64,000 nt of DNA, from contig NZ_CP007446.1 of assembly GCF_000600005.1 (NCBI RefSeq), positions 682,001 through 746,000 of the forward strand. Direction: 5' to 3'. The DNA comes from Snodgrassella alvi wkB2. GTDB taxonomy: Bacteria; Pseudomonadota; Gammaproteobacteria; Burkholderiales; Neisseriaceae. The notes under the pieces are model-generated. The model made no database searches. It was not told the origin of the DNA and was given only the letters and a program-made list of their open reading frames with translations. The position numbers and the translations under genes were made by a program. Below, in pieces: positions 1-8,593 of this stretch. Position 1 is the stretch's first letter. Every line of letters begins with the position of its first letter.

Positions 1-2
1 AT

Positions 3-803
3 AATAGTGACTGGCAATCATACTTACAGCTACTGGCTGTTATCAATAATGCTCAGCAAAATTTACTGGAGCAATATGCACAGGAAGCCTGGGTAATTCC
101 TGAGACTGATAAAGATGAAGTTCCGCTTACTCTGGCATTACTGAGTGCCAATAGAGACCTGACAGAGCGTCTGTTTACCGATTTACATGCTTTACTGCAA
201 GCAGATTTGTCACCAACTGCTCAGCAGGTATGGAAAGAGTTATTGCAGCTCGACAGTGAAAGCCGCAACCAGTTATGCCAGCATGCATTTAATCAGCAGC
301 TCGGGATAGCTCAGCAGGATTATCAGGTCTGGGTAAATGCAGTGGTGCAGATTGTTTATACTCATGCAGCGTTAAATCTGGCTGCTACAACGGTAAAACC
401 TCTGTCTGAACCGGGTTTTTGCCCCTGCTGTGGTACTGATGCTGTGGGTTCAGTAATAGTCGGACAGGGTGAACTTGAAGGGTTGCGCTATTTGTGTTGT
501 GGTGTATGCAATAGTCGCTGGCACAGTGTACGGGCACGCTGTAGTTTTTGTGATAATAGCCGTGATCTGGGCGTACACCGGATTGAACAGGTAAAAGAAG
601 GTGTATTGTCTGGTGCAGAGGCGGAATGCTGCCCCAGCTGTCATGCTTACCGTAAACGTTATCGCCTGGCCAGGCAACAATATGCTGATCCGATTGCTGA
701 TGATTTGGCCTCTTTAGCTCTGGATATACTGTTGAATGAAGAGGGATGGCAGCGTGGCGGAGCTAATCCGTTTTTACTGATGGGAAAAATACCCAGACAT
801 TAA
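3..803 (+). CDS. fdhE: Formate dehydrogenase accessory protein FdhE (5' end outside window)
   Basis: FdhE is a cytoplasmic accessory protein needed to make active Mo/W formate dehydrogenase. The reading frame is open from the window edge, so the gene is cut at its 5' end; about 266 codons are visible, against roughly 300 for the family. A TTG at 207 could be read as a start, but coding clearly continues upstream (motif SYLQLL near nt 18). The C-terminal half carries the family's zinc-ribbon-like CxxC pairs: CPCC, CCGVC, CSFC and CCPSC, between about nt 420 and 645. The formate dehydrogenase structural genes probably lie just upstream. The molybdenum cofactor genes 4 kb downstream serve the same enzyme class. 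Identification is from motif recall. Confidence 0.92.
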   Translation, partial: NSDWQSYLQLLAVINNAQQNLLEQYAQEAWVIPETDKDEVPLTLALLSANRDLTERLFTDLHALLQADLSPTAQQVWKELLQLDSESRNQLCQHAFNQQLGIAQQDYQVWVNAVVQIVYTHAALNLAATTVKPLSEPGFCPCCGTDAVGSVIVGQGELEGLRYLCCGVCNSRWHSVRARCSFCDNSRDLGVHRIEQVKEGVLSGAEAECCPSCHAYRKRYRLARQQYADPIADDLASLALDILLNEEGWQRGGANPFLLMGKIPRH

Positions 804-812
804 ATTAAGCTA

Positions 813-854
813 AAGCTGTTTGGCTTGAATAAATAATAGGGAGTCAAACAGCTT
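813..854 (+). terminator. Hairpin after fdhE
   Basis: Inverted repeat with 13-base arms (one G.T pair) around a 16-base loop, 9 bases after the fdhE stop. No T tract follows, so it may be a weak terminator or an mRNA 3' stabiliser. Confidence 0.4.
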
Positions 855-891
855 AAATAAGAAAATCTGATCTAACAGATGGATAATAAAG

Positions 892-1455
892 ATGAAAAAA
901 GCGGAGAAGTTTTTTTCCAGAGTAATTGGTTCTTTAATTATCGTATTGGGGATAATCTGTTTAGCTGAAAGTAAAAGCAATCAGCAGCTCTATTATCTTC
1001 CTTTGCAAAATAAAGCCAAATATCTTTTATCATTAAATTGTGCACCAAACCAATGCACTACACAGGGGAAGATGATATATAACCATCCGGAAAATATATC
1101 TGCTAAATCCATCAGTACACCAATTTATCATTTTCGCTATTATTTCCGGATAGCAGATAAAACCTATATTAATGATGATTTGCGTGTTTTTAGTGAAGGT
1201 TTTGGTTTTAACAAAGCCGGATTGCGCTATTTTCCTGCAGGTGGTCTGAATTCAGCTGAATTTTTTTCAGAAGAAATCATTTTTGACCCGGATAATCCAA
1301 ATATAAATTTACCCGCGACATATGCAAAAGTTCTTCATGAAATTCCCAGCCCTTATGGCTTTTTTGAAGGCTTTTTTATTATTATTGGAGGAATTATTCT
1401 TACTCTAATCAGCTATTGGAATAAAATTTTTTTAAAAAGCAGGCTTGATAAATAA
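892..1455 (+). CDS. Two-TM membrane protein, DUF3592-like
   Basis: A 187-residue protein with a hydrophobic segment at residues 11-25, an extracytoplasmic middle part and a second hydrophobic segment at about 157-177 followed by a basic tail. The middle part contains a FDPDNPNIN stretch, which resembles the 'D-P-x-N-P' motif of DUF3592-type membrane proteins. Function is unknown. The ATG at 892 follows a weak Shine-Dalgarno. Its stop codon directly abuts the stop of the convergent TetR gene with no spacer. Codon use is AT-rich compared with fdhE. The family assignment is a guess from the motif; that it is a real membrane protein is more certain. Confidence 0.6.
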   Translation: MKKAEKFFSRVIGSLIIVLGIICLAESKSNQQLYYLPLQNKAKYLLSLNCAPNQCTTQGKMIYNHPENISAKSISTPIYHFRYYFRIADKTYINDDLRVFSEGFGFNKAGLRYFPAGGLNSAEFFSEEIIFDPDNPNINLPATYAKVLHEIPSPYGFFEGFFIIIGGIILTLISYWNKIFLKSRLDK

Positions 1456-2004
1456 TTAAAGAAGTATTTCTGATACCCAATTAAAACTATTTTTTATTAT
1501 TTCATCGTAAAGTAATTTATTATCTTTATAAATAAGACTGATATTACTGAGTCCTTCTAATATCACCATTAATTGATTGGTTATCGCCTCATTTTGTGGG
1601 TTTTGCCGGAGTTTATCGCGGATTAAATTTCGAATAAATTCTTTATGCTCCATAACCAGCTCTTTTATTGCATTATCGTTATGGATTTCTTCTCTTGCTC
1701 TGACAAATAAGCAGCCATTAAAATCGTCTTGATTGTACCAGTTTAAATGCCATTTAAATATCTGAATAATGGACTGTTGCTGGTCAATATCAGCTATTGC
1801 TTCGGTAAGTTCTTGTTTAAATCGCAAGTCTCTTAGTTTTAAAACTTCAAAGATTAAATTGTCTTTATTGCCAAAATGTTTATATAGCGTTGTTTTAGAG
1901 CAACCTGACTGGTCTCTTATTTCATCGACTCCTACGTTGCCAAAACCCTTTTGATAAAAGAGTTGTTCTGCTGTATCAGCAATTAATCTGTATGTTTTTT
2001 TCAT
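1456..2004 (-). CDS. TetR/AcrR family transcriptional regulator
   Basis: A 182-residue one-component regulator. The N-terminal helix-turn-helix is typical (residues about 24-44, ending in TTLYKHFGNKDNLIFEV), followed by an all-helical ligand/dimer domain. It is divergent from the HPP-family membrane protein at 2129. Two similar palindromes lie in the 124-base spacer, so it probably represses both genes until a small ligand binds. The ligand cannot be told from sequence. C-terminal homology to YxaF/LmrA-type TetR proteins is plausible but unproven. Confidence 0.9.
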   Translation of the reverse strand: MKKTYRLIADTAEQLFYQKGFGNVGVDEIRDQSGCSKTTLYKHFGNKDNLIFEVLKLRDLRFKQELTEAIADIDQQQSIIQIFKWHLNWYNQDDFNGCLFVRAREEIHNDNAIKELVMEHKEFIRNLIRDKLRQNPQNEAITNQLMVILEGLSNISLIYKDNKLLYDEIIKNSFNWVSEILL

Positions 2005-2027
2005 TTATTATCCAAAGTGTTTGATAA

Positions 2028-2071
2028 GTGGACAGATCTGTACTATTATAAAAATGAACAGATTTGTTCAC
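2028..2071. promoter_or_regulatory. Pair of TetR operators
   Basis: Two related palindromes: ACAGATCTGT at 2032-2041 and TGAACAGATTTGTTCA at 2055-2070. They share the core ACAGATYTGT, with centres 26 bases apart. They sit between the divergent TetR gene and the HPP gene, the usual place for autoregulating TetR operators. Confidence 0.7.
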
Positions 2072-2128
2072 TTTTGTGCTGGCACTAATTGCTAACACTC
2101 AAGCTAATCTTATAGGATATAAAGAATA

Positions 2129-2665
2129 ATGAAACCATTTTTTTTCGGCAAGGAGAAACTGCCACCAAAGCCCACAAATAGTGAATTATTGCAAAGTCTG
2201 ACCGGTGGTTTCGTAGCTATATTTTTTCTGATCTGGTTTAGTCAGGTCACCGGCTATACTTTAATAATGGCACCATTTGGAGCAAGTTGTGTGCTCTTGT
2301 TTGCTGTATCTCAGTCACCACTTGCGCAGCCAAGAAATGTTATTCTGGGACATTTAATTTCAGCTTTTTGCGGGTTACTGTTTTTAAAGCTATTCGGTCA
2401 TGATGTCATTATTATTGCCTTGGCTGTAGGCATAGCAATTATCGCTATGCAATATTTTCGGGCAGTGCATCCACCAGCCGGTGCTAATCCATTAGTCATT
2501 TTATTAACAGCAGATAAAATAGATTATGATTTTACTTTTCTGTTGTTTCCAGTTCTGTCCGGGTCAGTAATATTGGTAGCAATTGCTTATTTAGTTAATA
2601 ATTTTTTTAATCAAACGCATTGGCCTGTCTATTGGCTGGCACTCTTTAAAGAAAAAGAAAAATAA
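2129..2665 (+). CDS. HPP family integral membrane protein
   Basis: A 178-residue protein with four or five hydrophobic segments and the name-giving HPPAGANPL motif at about residues 115-123. HPP proteins are inner membrane proteins; some plant members have been linked to nitrite transport, but bacterial roles are largely unknown. The start ATG follows AAAGAATA. Control is probably by the divergent TetR protein through the two palindromes upstream. It stands alone, with no operon partner downstream. Confidence 0.85.
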   Translation: MKPFFFGKEKLPPKPTNSELLQSLTGGFVAIFFLIWFSQVTGYTLIMAPFGASCVLLFAVSQSPLAQPRNVILGHLISAFCGLLFLKLFGHDVIIIALAVGIAIIAMQYFRAVHPPAGANPLVILLTADKIDYDFTFLLFPVLSGSVILVAIAYLVNNFFNQTHWPVYWLALFKEKEK

Positions 2666-2765
2666 TAATAAACCTATCATGTTGTTATCAGTAAATTGAA
2701 AAAACTTTGTGATACTTTTTTGGCGCAGAAAATTGGTCAGAAGATAAGGTAATCCAGTGTATATC

Positions 2766-2780
2766 AGCTTATGATAAGCT
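2766..2780. repeat. 15-base perfect palindrome
   Basis: AGCTTATGATAAGCT, 7-base arms around one G, in the gap between the HPP gene and the convergent oxidoreductase gene. No T tract. Could be a binding site or a chance repeat. Confidence 0.3.
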
Positions 2781-2931
2781 CGTACTATCCGCTGAATCAG
2801 CTGTTAAAAAAATCTTAGTTGAAATGATTTATTAATCTTTTCATGTACTGATTAATGAATCATAATCTTTTGTTTAATAAAAATATTTCAGAATTTATTG
2901 TCTGAAGACTTTGATAAGCTTCAGATAAATA

Positions 2932-3999
2932 TTAGTCGAAATCGATTTTCACGCCTTCTTTTTTAAGTATATTAGTTGCAATATTCATATCCGGCAGTGT
3001 TTCGCCGAAGTAAACCCGATTAGATAATTGCTGAGTGAATATCGAATGTATCTGGTTGAATGCACCAATAGCGGTGAGATGGGACTGACCTTTTGGATCT
3101 GTAATGGATAAGATGGATTGAGCTGGCTGGTTGGCCGAATCTGTGCCTGTGATATTGATTAAAATGTGGTGCTCATCACCTTTACCCGGATTGTATAGCA
3201 ATTTCTGGCGAAATGTTTTAAAACGTTGCGTTGAGATTAAACGCCAGAAGCCGCTATGAATTAATACGTAGAAAAGGCGGTTGGTTATATTGCTGTTAAA
3301 ACCAATTCGTGTGGATACTGATCTGGCTTGGGTTAACATTGGCAAGATTAACTGATCAGGTGTATCAAAGAGATAAACCCGAAAACGTTTTTTATCTGTA
3401 AAGCTGACCAGCCTGCTGTCTGAAAATGGCATACAGCTTTGAGTGTGTCCCTCGGCGATGACTTCAAAAGGAATCAGCATTCTGTCCATATAATCTACAG
3501 AATTGATTCCTGAGTTATCTTGCATAGAATAGAGAATATTAATATCTATGCTGTTTATCTGTTTGAATTTAAGTGTGTGCCGGAGTATCAGGCTGGCAGC
3601 TACACCAGCCATCCATGTGGAAGAAAATACTATGGGAGCATGCAACTGGTCGAATGTATGGGTATAGGTAATCGCTGTTTTTAATTTATCCGTCCAGCGG
3701 GTGATATCAAGATAGGCAATCTGATTTTTGATGGCAAAATGCAGTACGCGGTTATCGGGATCATTGGCCAGGGTTACGATTAATTGGGGCCGGATATTGT
3801 CTGGAAGCAGTGGTGCATTGATATCGAATTGTATTGCAGATGCTTTGGATAAGGTACTGGCAAATGCAGTTGCAATATGTATATTGCGCCCGCCAATAAT
3901 AATATGTACATCCGGATAATATTGATTTAACAGTGCCGCTACTTGTTTGCCTACTACACCATAGCCACCGATTAATAATACTGACAGCTGATTGTTCAT
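2932..3999 (-). CDS. Saccharopine dehydrogenase-like NAD(P)-binding protein
   Basis: A 355-residue protein beginning with a Rossmann fold: LLIGGYGVVGKQVA at residues 8-21, then an acidic/basic turn IIIGGRN. This layout is typical of the saccharopine dehydrogenase/saccharopine reductase-like family, which reduces or oxidises diverse substrates. The rest has no motif I can tie to a reaction, so the substrate is unknown. It is divergent from a TetR regulator at 4084 that shares an 84-base promoter region with two palindromes. That suggests an inducible enzyme. Confidence 0.75.
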   Translation of the reverse strand: MNNQLSVLLIGGYGVVGKQVAALLNQYYPDVHIIIGGRNIHIATAFASTLSKASAIQFDINAPLLPDNIRPQLIVTLANDPDNRVLHFAIKNQIAYLDITRWTDKLKTAITYTHTFDQLHAPIVFSSTWMAGVAASLILRHTLKFKQINSIDINILYSMQDNSGINSVDYMDRMLIPFEVIAEGHTQSCMPFSDSRLVSFTDKKRFRVYLFDTPDQLILPMLTQARSVSTRIGFNSNITNRLFYVLIHSGFWRLISTQRFKTFRQKLLYNPGKGDEHHILINITGTDSANQPAQSILSITDPKGQSHLTAIGAFNQIHSIFTQQLSNRVYFGETLPDMNIATNILKKEGVKIDFD

Positions 4000-4011
4000 G
4001 CAGACTTTCTA

Positions 4012-4069
4012 TTTTAGGTTGATTGACCTAAAATAATATACTAAATAATTTATTTTTGGTCAATTGACC
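4012..4069. promoter_or_regulatory. Two TetR-type operators in divergent promoter
   Basis: An 8-base perfect inverted repeat TTTTAGGT/ACCTAAAA with a 6-base spacer at 4012-4033, and the perfect 12-base palindrome GGTCAATTGACC at 4058-4069. Both share the right half ATTGACCT. They fill the spacer between the oxidoreductase and the TetR gene, so they are likely the TetR operators. Confidence 0.7.
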
Positions 4070-4083
4070 TATTTATAAAAATC

Positions 4084-4656
4084 ATGATGGCTAAATTATC
4101 TCCAAAAAAAGAACAAATACTGACTACTGCCGCGCGGTTGCTGGCGACACGGGGTGGGGTGAATTTCAGTATGCGGATAGTGGCAGATGAAATGGGAATA
4201 CGGCTAAGTAATCTGCAATATTATTTTCCTACGCTGGAAAAACTTTTTAGCGCGCTGGTTGAAAATATGCTGCTACTGGTTGAGCGGAAAATAAATCTTG
4301 CGCTAAAAAGTGATGCTGAAACGATGAGTGTACTGATAGATATCATTTGCTCAGAGCTTGATGATGTTTACAATTGTCAGTTAATGTGGGAAATCTGGGC
4401 ACTGTCTGAACGAACAACAGAAGCTCATTATGCTATTGATTTGTTTTATCAGGAATATTTAAAAAAAATAGCTTGTTTCGTTCAATCACAGAATACTGTA
4501 CTCAATAATGATGAAATACAGCGGCGTGCATTAATCATTGTTAGCTTGCTCGAAGGTGTATGGGTGGTTGCGGGGAAAAACCGCTCGGGTATTGAGTTGG
4601 ATAAAATTAAGGCAGATTTACTGCATACGATTAATCTGATTATCAGCAGCACCTGA
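4084..4656 (+). CDS. TetR family transcriptional regulator
   Basis: A 190-residue regulator. Residues about 8-60 form a TetR DNA-binding domain (ILTTAARLLATRGG, then RIVADEMGIRLSNLQYYFPT as the helix-turn-helix). The C-terminal part is a helical ligand domain. Two ATGs in a row (4084 and 4087) can serve as start. It is transcribed away from the saccharopine-dehydrogenase-like gene and most likely represses it and itself. No ligand can be inferred. Confidence 0.9.
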   Translation: MMAKLSPKKEQILTTAARLLATRGGVNFSMRIVADEMGIRLSNLQYYFPTLEKLFSALVENMLLLVERKINLALKSDAETMSVLIDIICSELDDVYNCQLMWEIWALSERTTEAHYAIDLFYQEYLKKIACFVQSQNTVLNNDEIQRRALIIVSLLEGVWVVAGKNRSGIELDKIKADLLHTINLIISST

Positions 4657-4800
4657 TCGCGATGCGCAATATATTTATAAAACAAATTGAGCAGTAATTT
4701 AAACTAAATATAGTCGGCCATTTGTAAATTGAAATTCTGCTCAGGTTATCAGATCATTAGGCTAATCAGATAATAAAATCTGAAAAATTTTGATTATATG

Positions 4801-4839
4801 AAAGCCGGAAAAAGCTCTCTTGCTCTTTCCGGCTTTATT
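4801..4839. terminator. Bidirectional terminator between tetR and moeA
   Basis: A long stem, AAAGCCGGAAA pairing with TTTCCGGCTTT, with A and T runs on both sides. It ends the plus-strand tetR transcript and the minus-strand moa/moe operon. Confidence 0.85.
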
Positions 4840-4859
4840 TTTGCTGAATAATTTATTTT

Positions 4860-6050
4860 TTATATAGGATAAACTGTCAGCCACTGTCCCTGCTGAATAT
4901 CAGTTTGTGCGGGAATATCGATTAATACCTGTGCATTCACGCAACCGGAAAGCATATGTGAACCCTGTTTATTTAATGGAATAACCTCCGGACCATTATT
5001 GGTAAAGCGCAAGGCCCCGCGCAGGAATTCGCGTCGTTTTTGCCGGTTTGGGGTTATGCTGAAAGCAGCTTTGGCCTGATAGCATTCGGGTAGTGCTTGC
5101 AGAATATGACGCCCGGCGGCTGTTTGCAGTGCCGGTAGTCCAAGCAGTTTGAAGGTAACAAAGCTGGCTACCGGATTGCCGGGCAGAAGCATGACGCGGC
5201 ATTCACCGATACAGCCCCAGCCAAAGGGTTTACCCGGTTTTATCGCCAGTTTCCAGTGTTCTATACTGCCTAATTGTTGCAGTGCCGGTTTAACCAGATC
5301 ACGATCACCTACAGAAGCACCACCGGAAATAATAATGCTGTGGCTGCTGGTGGCGGCTTTGGAAAGGGTTTCGGTGATTATATCGAGATTATCCGGCAGA
5401 ATACCGCCGTCAATGATTTCAATAAATGTGTAAGTTTGAAGACAGGCCAGCAACATGGGGCGGTTACTATCATATATCTGATGTTGCTGTAACTGGCTAT
5501 TGCCGCTTATCAGTTCATCACCGGTGGTAAATACGCTTACACGCAGTTTTTGGTAAACCTGTAGTTCACTGAATCCCTGTGAGGCGGCCAGTCCGATTGC
5601 CTGAGCATTAAGTAATGCACCTTTTTCCAGTAAAGTTGCCCCTTGTTTCAGCTCTTCGCCCTGACGGCGAATGTTTTCATTGGCAACGGGTGTGCTGGTG
5701 CAGCTGAGGGTGAGTCCTTCAACGCAGGTGTTCTCCTGCATAATTACTGCATCAGTATTTACCGGAATTCCGGCACCAGTGTAGATACGCATAGCCTGAC
5801 CGTGTTGCAGGGTTAGCTGTCGTGTATCTCCTGCTGCGGCTGTATCGGTTAGTTGCCATTCAGAGCAATCGAGTCCGCATATTGCATAGCCGTCCATAGC
5901 GCTGTTGTCGAATGCGGGAGAGTCTGTAGTAGCTATAATGCTTTGGGCGAGAATACGCCCGGCAGCCTGATTAAGCGGTACGGTTTCAGTTTCGACTATG
6001 CGGCTTGCCTGTTGCAACAGGGCTTCCTGCCCTTGGTAAAAATCCATCAT
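4860..6050 (-). CDS. moeA: Molybdopterin molybdenumtransferase MoeA
   Basis: MoeA inserts molybdenum into adenylylated molybdopterin, the final step in forming the basic molybdenum cofactor in the cytoplasm. The 396-residue length is normal. Family motifs are present: SPAFDNSAMDGYA near residues 44-56, TGDELI near 175, ISGGASVGDRD near 245, and KPGKP with LLPGNPVAS near 275-300. It is last in a minus-strand operon moaD-moaE-mobA-moeA. Its ATG at 6050 overlaps the mobA stop by 4 bases (ATGA), indicating translational coupling. Confidence 0.96.
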   Translation of the reverse strand: MMDFYQGQEALLQQASRIVETETVPLNQAAGRILAQSIIATTDSPAFDNSAMDGYAICGLDCSEWQLTDTAAAGDTRQLTLQHGQAMRIYTGAGIPVNTDAVIMQENTCVEGLTLSCTSTPVANENIRRQGEELKQGATLLEKGALLNAQAIGLAASQGFSELQVYQKLRVSVFTTGDELISGNSQLQQHQIYDSNRPMLLACLQTYTFIEIIDGGILPDNLDIITETLSKAATSSHSIIISGGASVGDRDLVKPALQQLGSIEHWKLAIKPGKPFGWGCIGECRVMLLPGNPVASFVTFKLLGLPALQTAAGRHILQALPECYQAKAAFSITPNRQKRREFLRGALRFTNNGPEVIPLNKQGSHMLSGCVNAQVLIDIPAQTDIQQGQWLTVYPI

Positions 6051-6658
6051 AAGGTTGTTTCTCCGCTGCGCATGCTGGTAAACATTGCGCTGCTGTTATA
6101 GTTAGTAAACGGAATATTGTCGGCAAAGGTAACGATAGCATGCCGGTAAGGCAGAATGACGGAGCGGACACTGTGTTTGCCGGTACTGTTAAGCTGTTGC
6201 CGGATATGCTGTAAGTGACGACGCCGCATCTGACAAACGACAGGGTGCAGAGTGAAAGAATCTGCGGCGCAAACAATATCAAGTTCAGGTCGGCCGGATA
6301 GTTTCTGATACAAACCGGCAATGATATCGGTGTTGAGTAATGGCAGGTCACACGGTACTATTTGCAGATATTCAATAGTTTCCGGTAAATATTGTGCAGC
6401 ACTGATGATACCGGCAAGTGGTCCCATCCCGCTATAGGCCGGCAGATCAGAATATACGGGGTAGCCGTATTTTTCTATTCGGGCAATATCCCGGTTGGCA
6501 CTGATAATAATGTGCTCGCTGCAGTGACCAAGCTGATGCAGAATATGTTCCAGCAATGGCTGACCATTTAATGTGAGCAGGGCTTTATTGGCACCACCTA
6601 CACGGGTACCGAGTCCGCCGGCCAGAATAATCAGCCCGAGCTTTGCATTTATTCCCAT
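6047..6658 (-). CDS. mobA: Molybdenum cofactor guanylyltransferase MobA
   Basis: MobA joins GMP from GTP to Mo-molybdopterin to give the bis-MGD cofactor used by DMSO-reductase-family enzymes such as formate dehydrogenase. The start at 6658 (MGINAKLGLIILAGG) is preferred over an in-frame ATG at 6724, because the nucleotide-binding loop LAGGLGTRVGGANKALL then sits at the N-terminus as in the family. It also gives a short 10-base overlap with the moaE end rather than 76 bases. The product is 203 residues. The VPCDLPLL motif supplies the metal-binding aspartate. Confidence 0.93.
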   Translation of the reverse strand: MGINAKLGLIILAGGLGTRVGGANKALLTLNGQPLLEHILHQLGHCSEHIIISANRDIARIEKYGYPVYSDLPAYSGMGPLAGIISAAQYLPETIEYLQIVPCDLPLLNTDIIAGLYQKLSGRPELDIVCAADSFTLHPVVCQMRRRHLQHIRQQLNSTGKHSVRSVILPYRHAIVTFADNIPFTNYNSSAMFTSMRSGETTL

Positions 6659-7110
6659 GACTGTGTGCGCAGCCGGTCTGTATGTTTCATTTCTACCCAG
6701 TGCTGCTGACCATTGGCAAAACATTCTTTTTTCCAGAATGGTGCTTCGGTTTTGAGGTAGTCCATAATAAAATGATTGGCCTGATAAGCATGTTCGCGAT
6801 GGCCGCTGGCAGTAAGTACCAGTACTATTTGTGCGCCTATTGGTAATTCACCCACACGATGAATGACGCAGGCGTAGGGTAAAGACCAGCGTTCGCTGGC
6901 ACGGGTGATGATTTTGCTGATTTCATGCTCGGTTACTTCCGGCATATGAGTGAGATACAGATGACTCAGTGGTTGCTGCGGGTTATCGTTGCCGCGCACT
7001 TTACCAATAAAACTGACTACAGCTCCGCAATTCGGAGCACTTTGTTCAGCCAGTGCCAGCTCATGATTGAGGTTGAAGTCTTCTGTCTGTATTTGTATGC
7101 GTGTCTGCAT
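6649..7110 (-). CDS. moaE: Molybdopterin synthase catalytic subunit MoaE
   Basis: MoaE is the large subunit of molybdopterin synthase; it converts cyclic pyranopterin monophosphate to molybdopterin using sulfur carried by MoaD. The protein has 153 residues, usual for the family. The GAVVSFIGKVR motif near residues 29-39, HRVGELPIG near 84-92 and the lysine-rich active segment YLKTEAPFWKKE near 117-128 are all present. The moaD stop lies one base upstream, so the two subunits are made together. Confidence 0.96.
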   Translation of the reverse strand: MQTRIQIQTEDFNLNHELALAEQSAPNCGAVVSFIGKVRGNDNPQQPLSHLYLTHMPEVTEHEISKIITRASERWSLPYACVIHRVGELPIGAQIVLVLTASGHREHAYQANHFIMDYLKTEAPFWKKECFANGQQHWVEMKHTDRLRTQSWE

Positions 7111-7111
7111 T

Positions 7112-7360
7112 TTAACCTCCGGTTACTGGTGGTAGCAGTGCGATGCTGTCTCCGTCTCTAATGGCTGTGTTGCCATGCTGAATAATATTATTTACAGCAA
7201 TTTTATATACTTTTCCCTCGGCCAGTACCTCGGAGAACGGTATTCCGCGCTGCCGCAGATAGGCAAGCAGGGTATTGCTGTCATCAAAACTACATGCAAG
7301 CTCTTCCTGTGCCATACCCAGTTCTTCGGCAAAGCGTGCCAGATAAATAACCGTAATCAT
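7112..7360 (-). CDS. moaD: Molybdopterin synthase sulfur carrier subunit MoaD
   Basis: A small ubiquitin-like protein that carries the thiocarboxylate sulfur for molybdopterin synthesis. It ends in the required Gly-Gly (LLPPVTGG). I choose the ATG at 7360 (MITVIYLARFAEELG), giving 82 residues as in the family; an upstream in-frame ATG would add 25 residues with no homology. It is the first gene of the minus-strand moaD-moaE-mobA-moeA operon. The operon's promoter should lie in the 187-base gap shared with the divergent moaA. Confidence 0.93.
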   Translation of the reverse strand: MITVIYLARFAEELGMAQEELACSFDDSNTLLAYLRQRGIPFSEVLAEGKVYKIAVNNIIQHGNTAIRDGDSIALLPPVTGG

Positions 7361-7547
7361 GATAAAGACATAGTTAAACCAATAATCGTTTATTATGCCG
7401 TGTTTTTTCTTTTTGTGGCAGATAGCTGCTGCCAATGCTATTGGATTTAAGTAATAATTTAGGATAAAATGCCGTTCTTTTCTTAATTATTCCAATCATT
7501 TGCCTTATTCTGAAATTTTTTTCTGATAACAGGCTTTTACCTATCTC

Positions 7548-8522
7548 ATGCTGATTGACCGCTTCAACAGACGTATTGATTATTTACGAATTTCGGTAAC
7601 GGATAAATGTGATTTGCGCTGTACTTATTGTATTCCGCAGGGATTCACAGAGTTTGAAAAACCGGTCAACTGGCTGTCGTTTGCTGAGATTGAGCGTGTT
7701 GCCGGCGCATTTGCTCGTATGGGCGTGTCACGTTTCCGTTTAACCGGCGGCGAACCGCTATTACGCAAAAATCTGCCCGATCTGGTCGCGCGGCTGGCGG
7801 TATTGCCTGGGGTTTCAGATTTGTCGTTAACCACCAATGGCACGCAACTGGACAGGTTTGCCTATGATTTACGCAAAGCGGGACTAAACCGGCTGAATGT
7901 GAGTCTGGATTCACTGCGGCGTGAATGTGTACAGGAGATTTCCGGTAAGGATAGCTTTGATAAGGTAATAAATAGTCTTCAAACGGCACGCGATGCAGGC
8001 TTTGAGCAGATTAAAATTAATATGGTGCCACTGCCGGGGGTTAATACCGGTGATATAGAGGATATGGTGGCGTTCTGTATTGCCAATGGCTTTATTCTGC
8101 GCCTGATTGAAGTAATGCCGATGGGTGTAAGCGCCCGCGAACTGGATTATTTTAATTTACTGGAACTGATTGAAAATCTGCGCCCGAAATATCAGTTGCA
8201 TGAAAGTAAACGTGTCTATGGCGGCGGTCCGGCTAAATACTGGGAAAGTGCGGATGGCCGATTTACTTTAGGACTGATTACGCCACGTTCCCAGCATTTC
8301 TGTGCCACCTGTAACCGGGTACGTATGTCTGTTGATGGGACATTGTATTTGTGTCTGGGGCAGGAACAGAGTATGGCATTAAAACCTTTATTAATGGCAA
8401 ATTGTTCTGATGCTTTGCTGGAGCAGGCAATTCAGCAGGCAGTGGATTTAAAACCGGAAAAACATGAATTCAATGAAAAACCGGATAAAATTGTGCGCAT
8501 TATGGCCAAAACCGGTGGTTAG
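7548..8522 (+). CDS. moaA: GTP 3',8-cyclase MoaA
   Basis: Radical SAM enzyme that starts molybdenum cofactor synthesis, turning GTP into 3',8-cyclo-7,8-dihydro-GTP together with MoaC. The 324-residue protein has the radical SAM cluster motif C21-DLR-C25-TY-C28 and the SAM-binding GGEPL. The C-terminal second cluster is CATC plus a later C (CATCNRVRMSVDGTLYLC), which binds the GTP-ligating iron-sulfur cluster. It ends in the functional Gly-Gly. It is divergent from the moaD operon; moaC is not in this window. Confidence 0.96.
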   Translation: MLIDRFNRRIDYLRISVTDKCDLRCTYCIPQGFTEFEKPVNWLSFAEIERVAGAFARMGVSRFRLTGGEPLLRKNLPDLVARLAVLPGVSDLSLTTNGTQLDRFAYDLRKAGLNRLNVSLDSLRRECVQEISGKDSFDKVINSLQTARDAGFEQIKINMVPLPGVNTGDIEDMVAFCIANGFILRLIEVMPMGVSARELDYFNLLELIENLRPKYQLHESKRVYGGGPAKYWESADGRFTLGLITPRSQHFCATCNRVRMSVDGTLYLCLGQEQSMALKPLLMANCSDALLEQAIQQAVDLKPEKHEFNEKPDKIVRIMAKTGG

Positions 8523-8550
8523 TATCCTGGTTATTGCAGTTACCGGAAAA

Positions 8551-8580
8551 CAAAAGCCCGCTCAGGAGAGCGGGCTTTTG
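8551..8580. terminator. Bidirectional terminator between moaA and lctP
   Basis: A perfect stem CAAAAGCCCGCTC / GAGCGGGCTTTTG with a 4-base loop. It lies between two convergent genes and can stop both transcripts. Confidence 0.9.
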
Positions 8581-8593
8581 TTTTAGAAATAAA

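Noticed and set aside
450..680. Minus-strand ORF inside fdhE.
   Set aside because: Antisense shadow of a well-supported zinc-motif protein; its composition is not protein-like.
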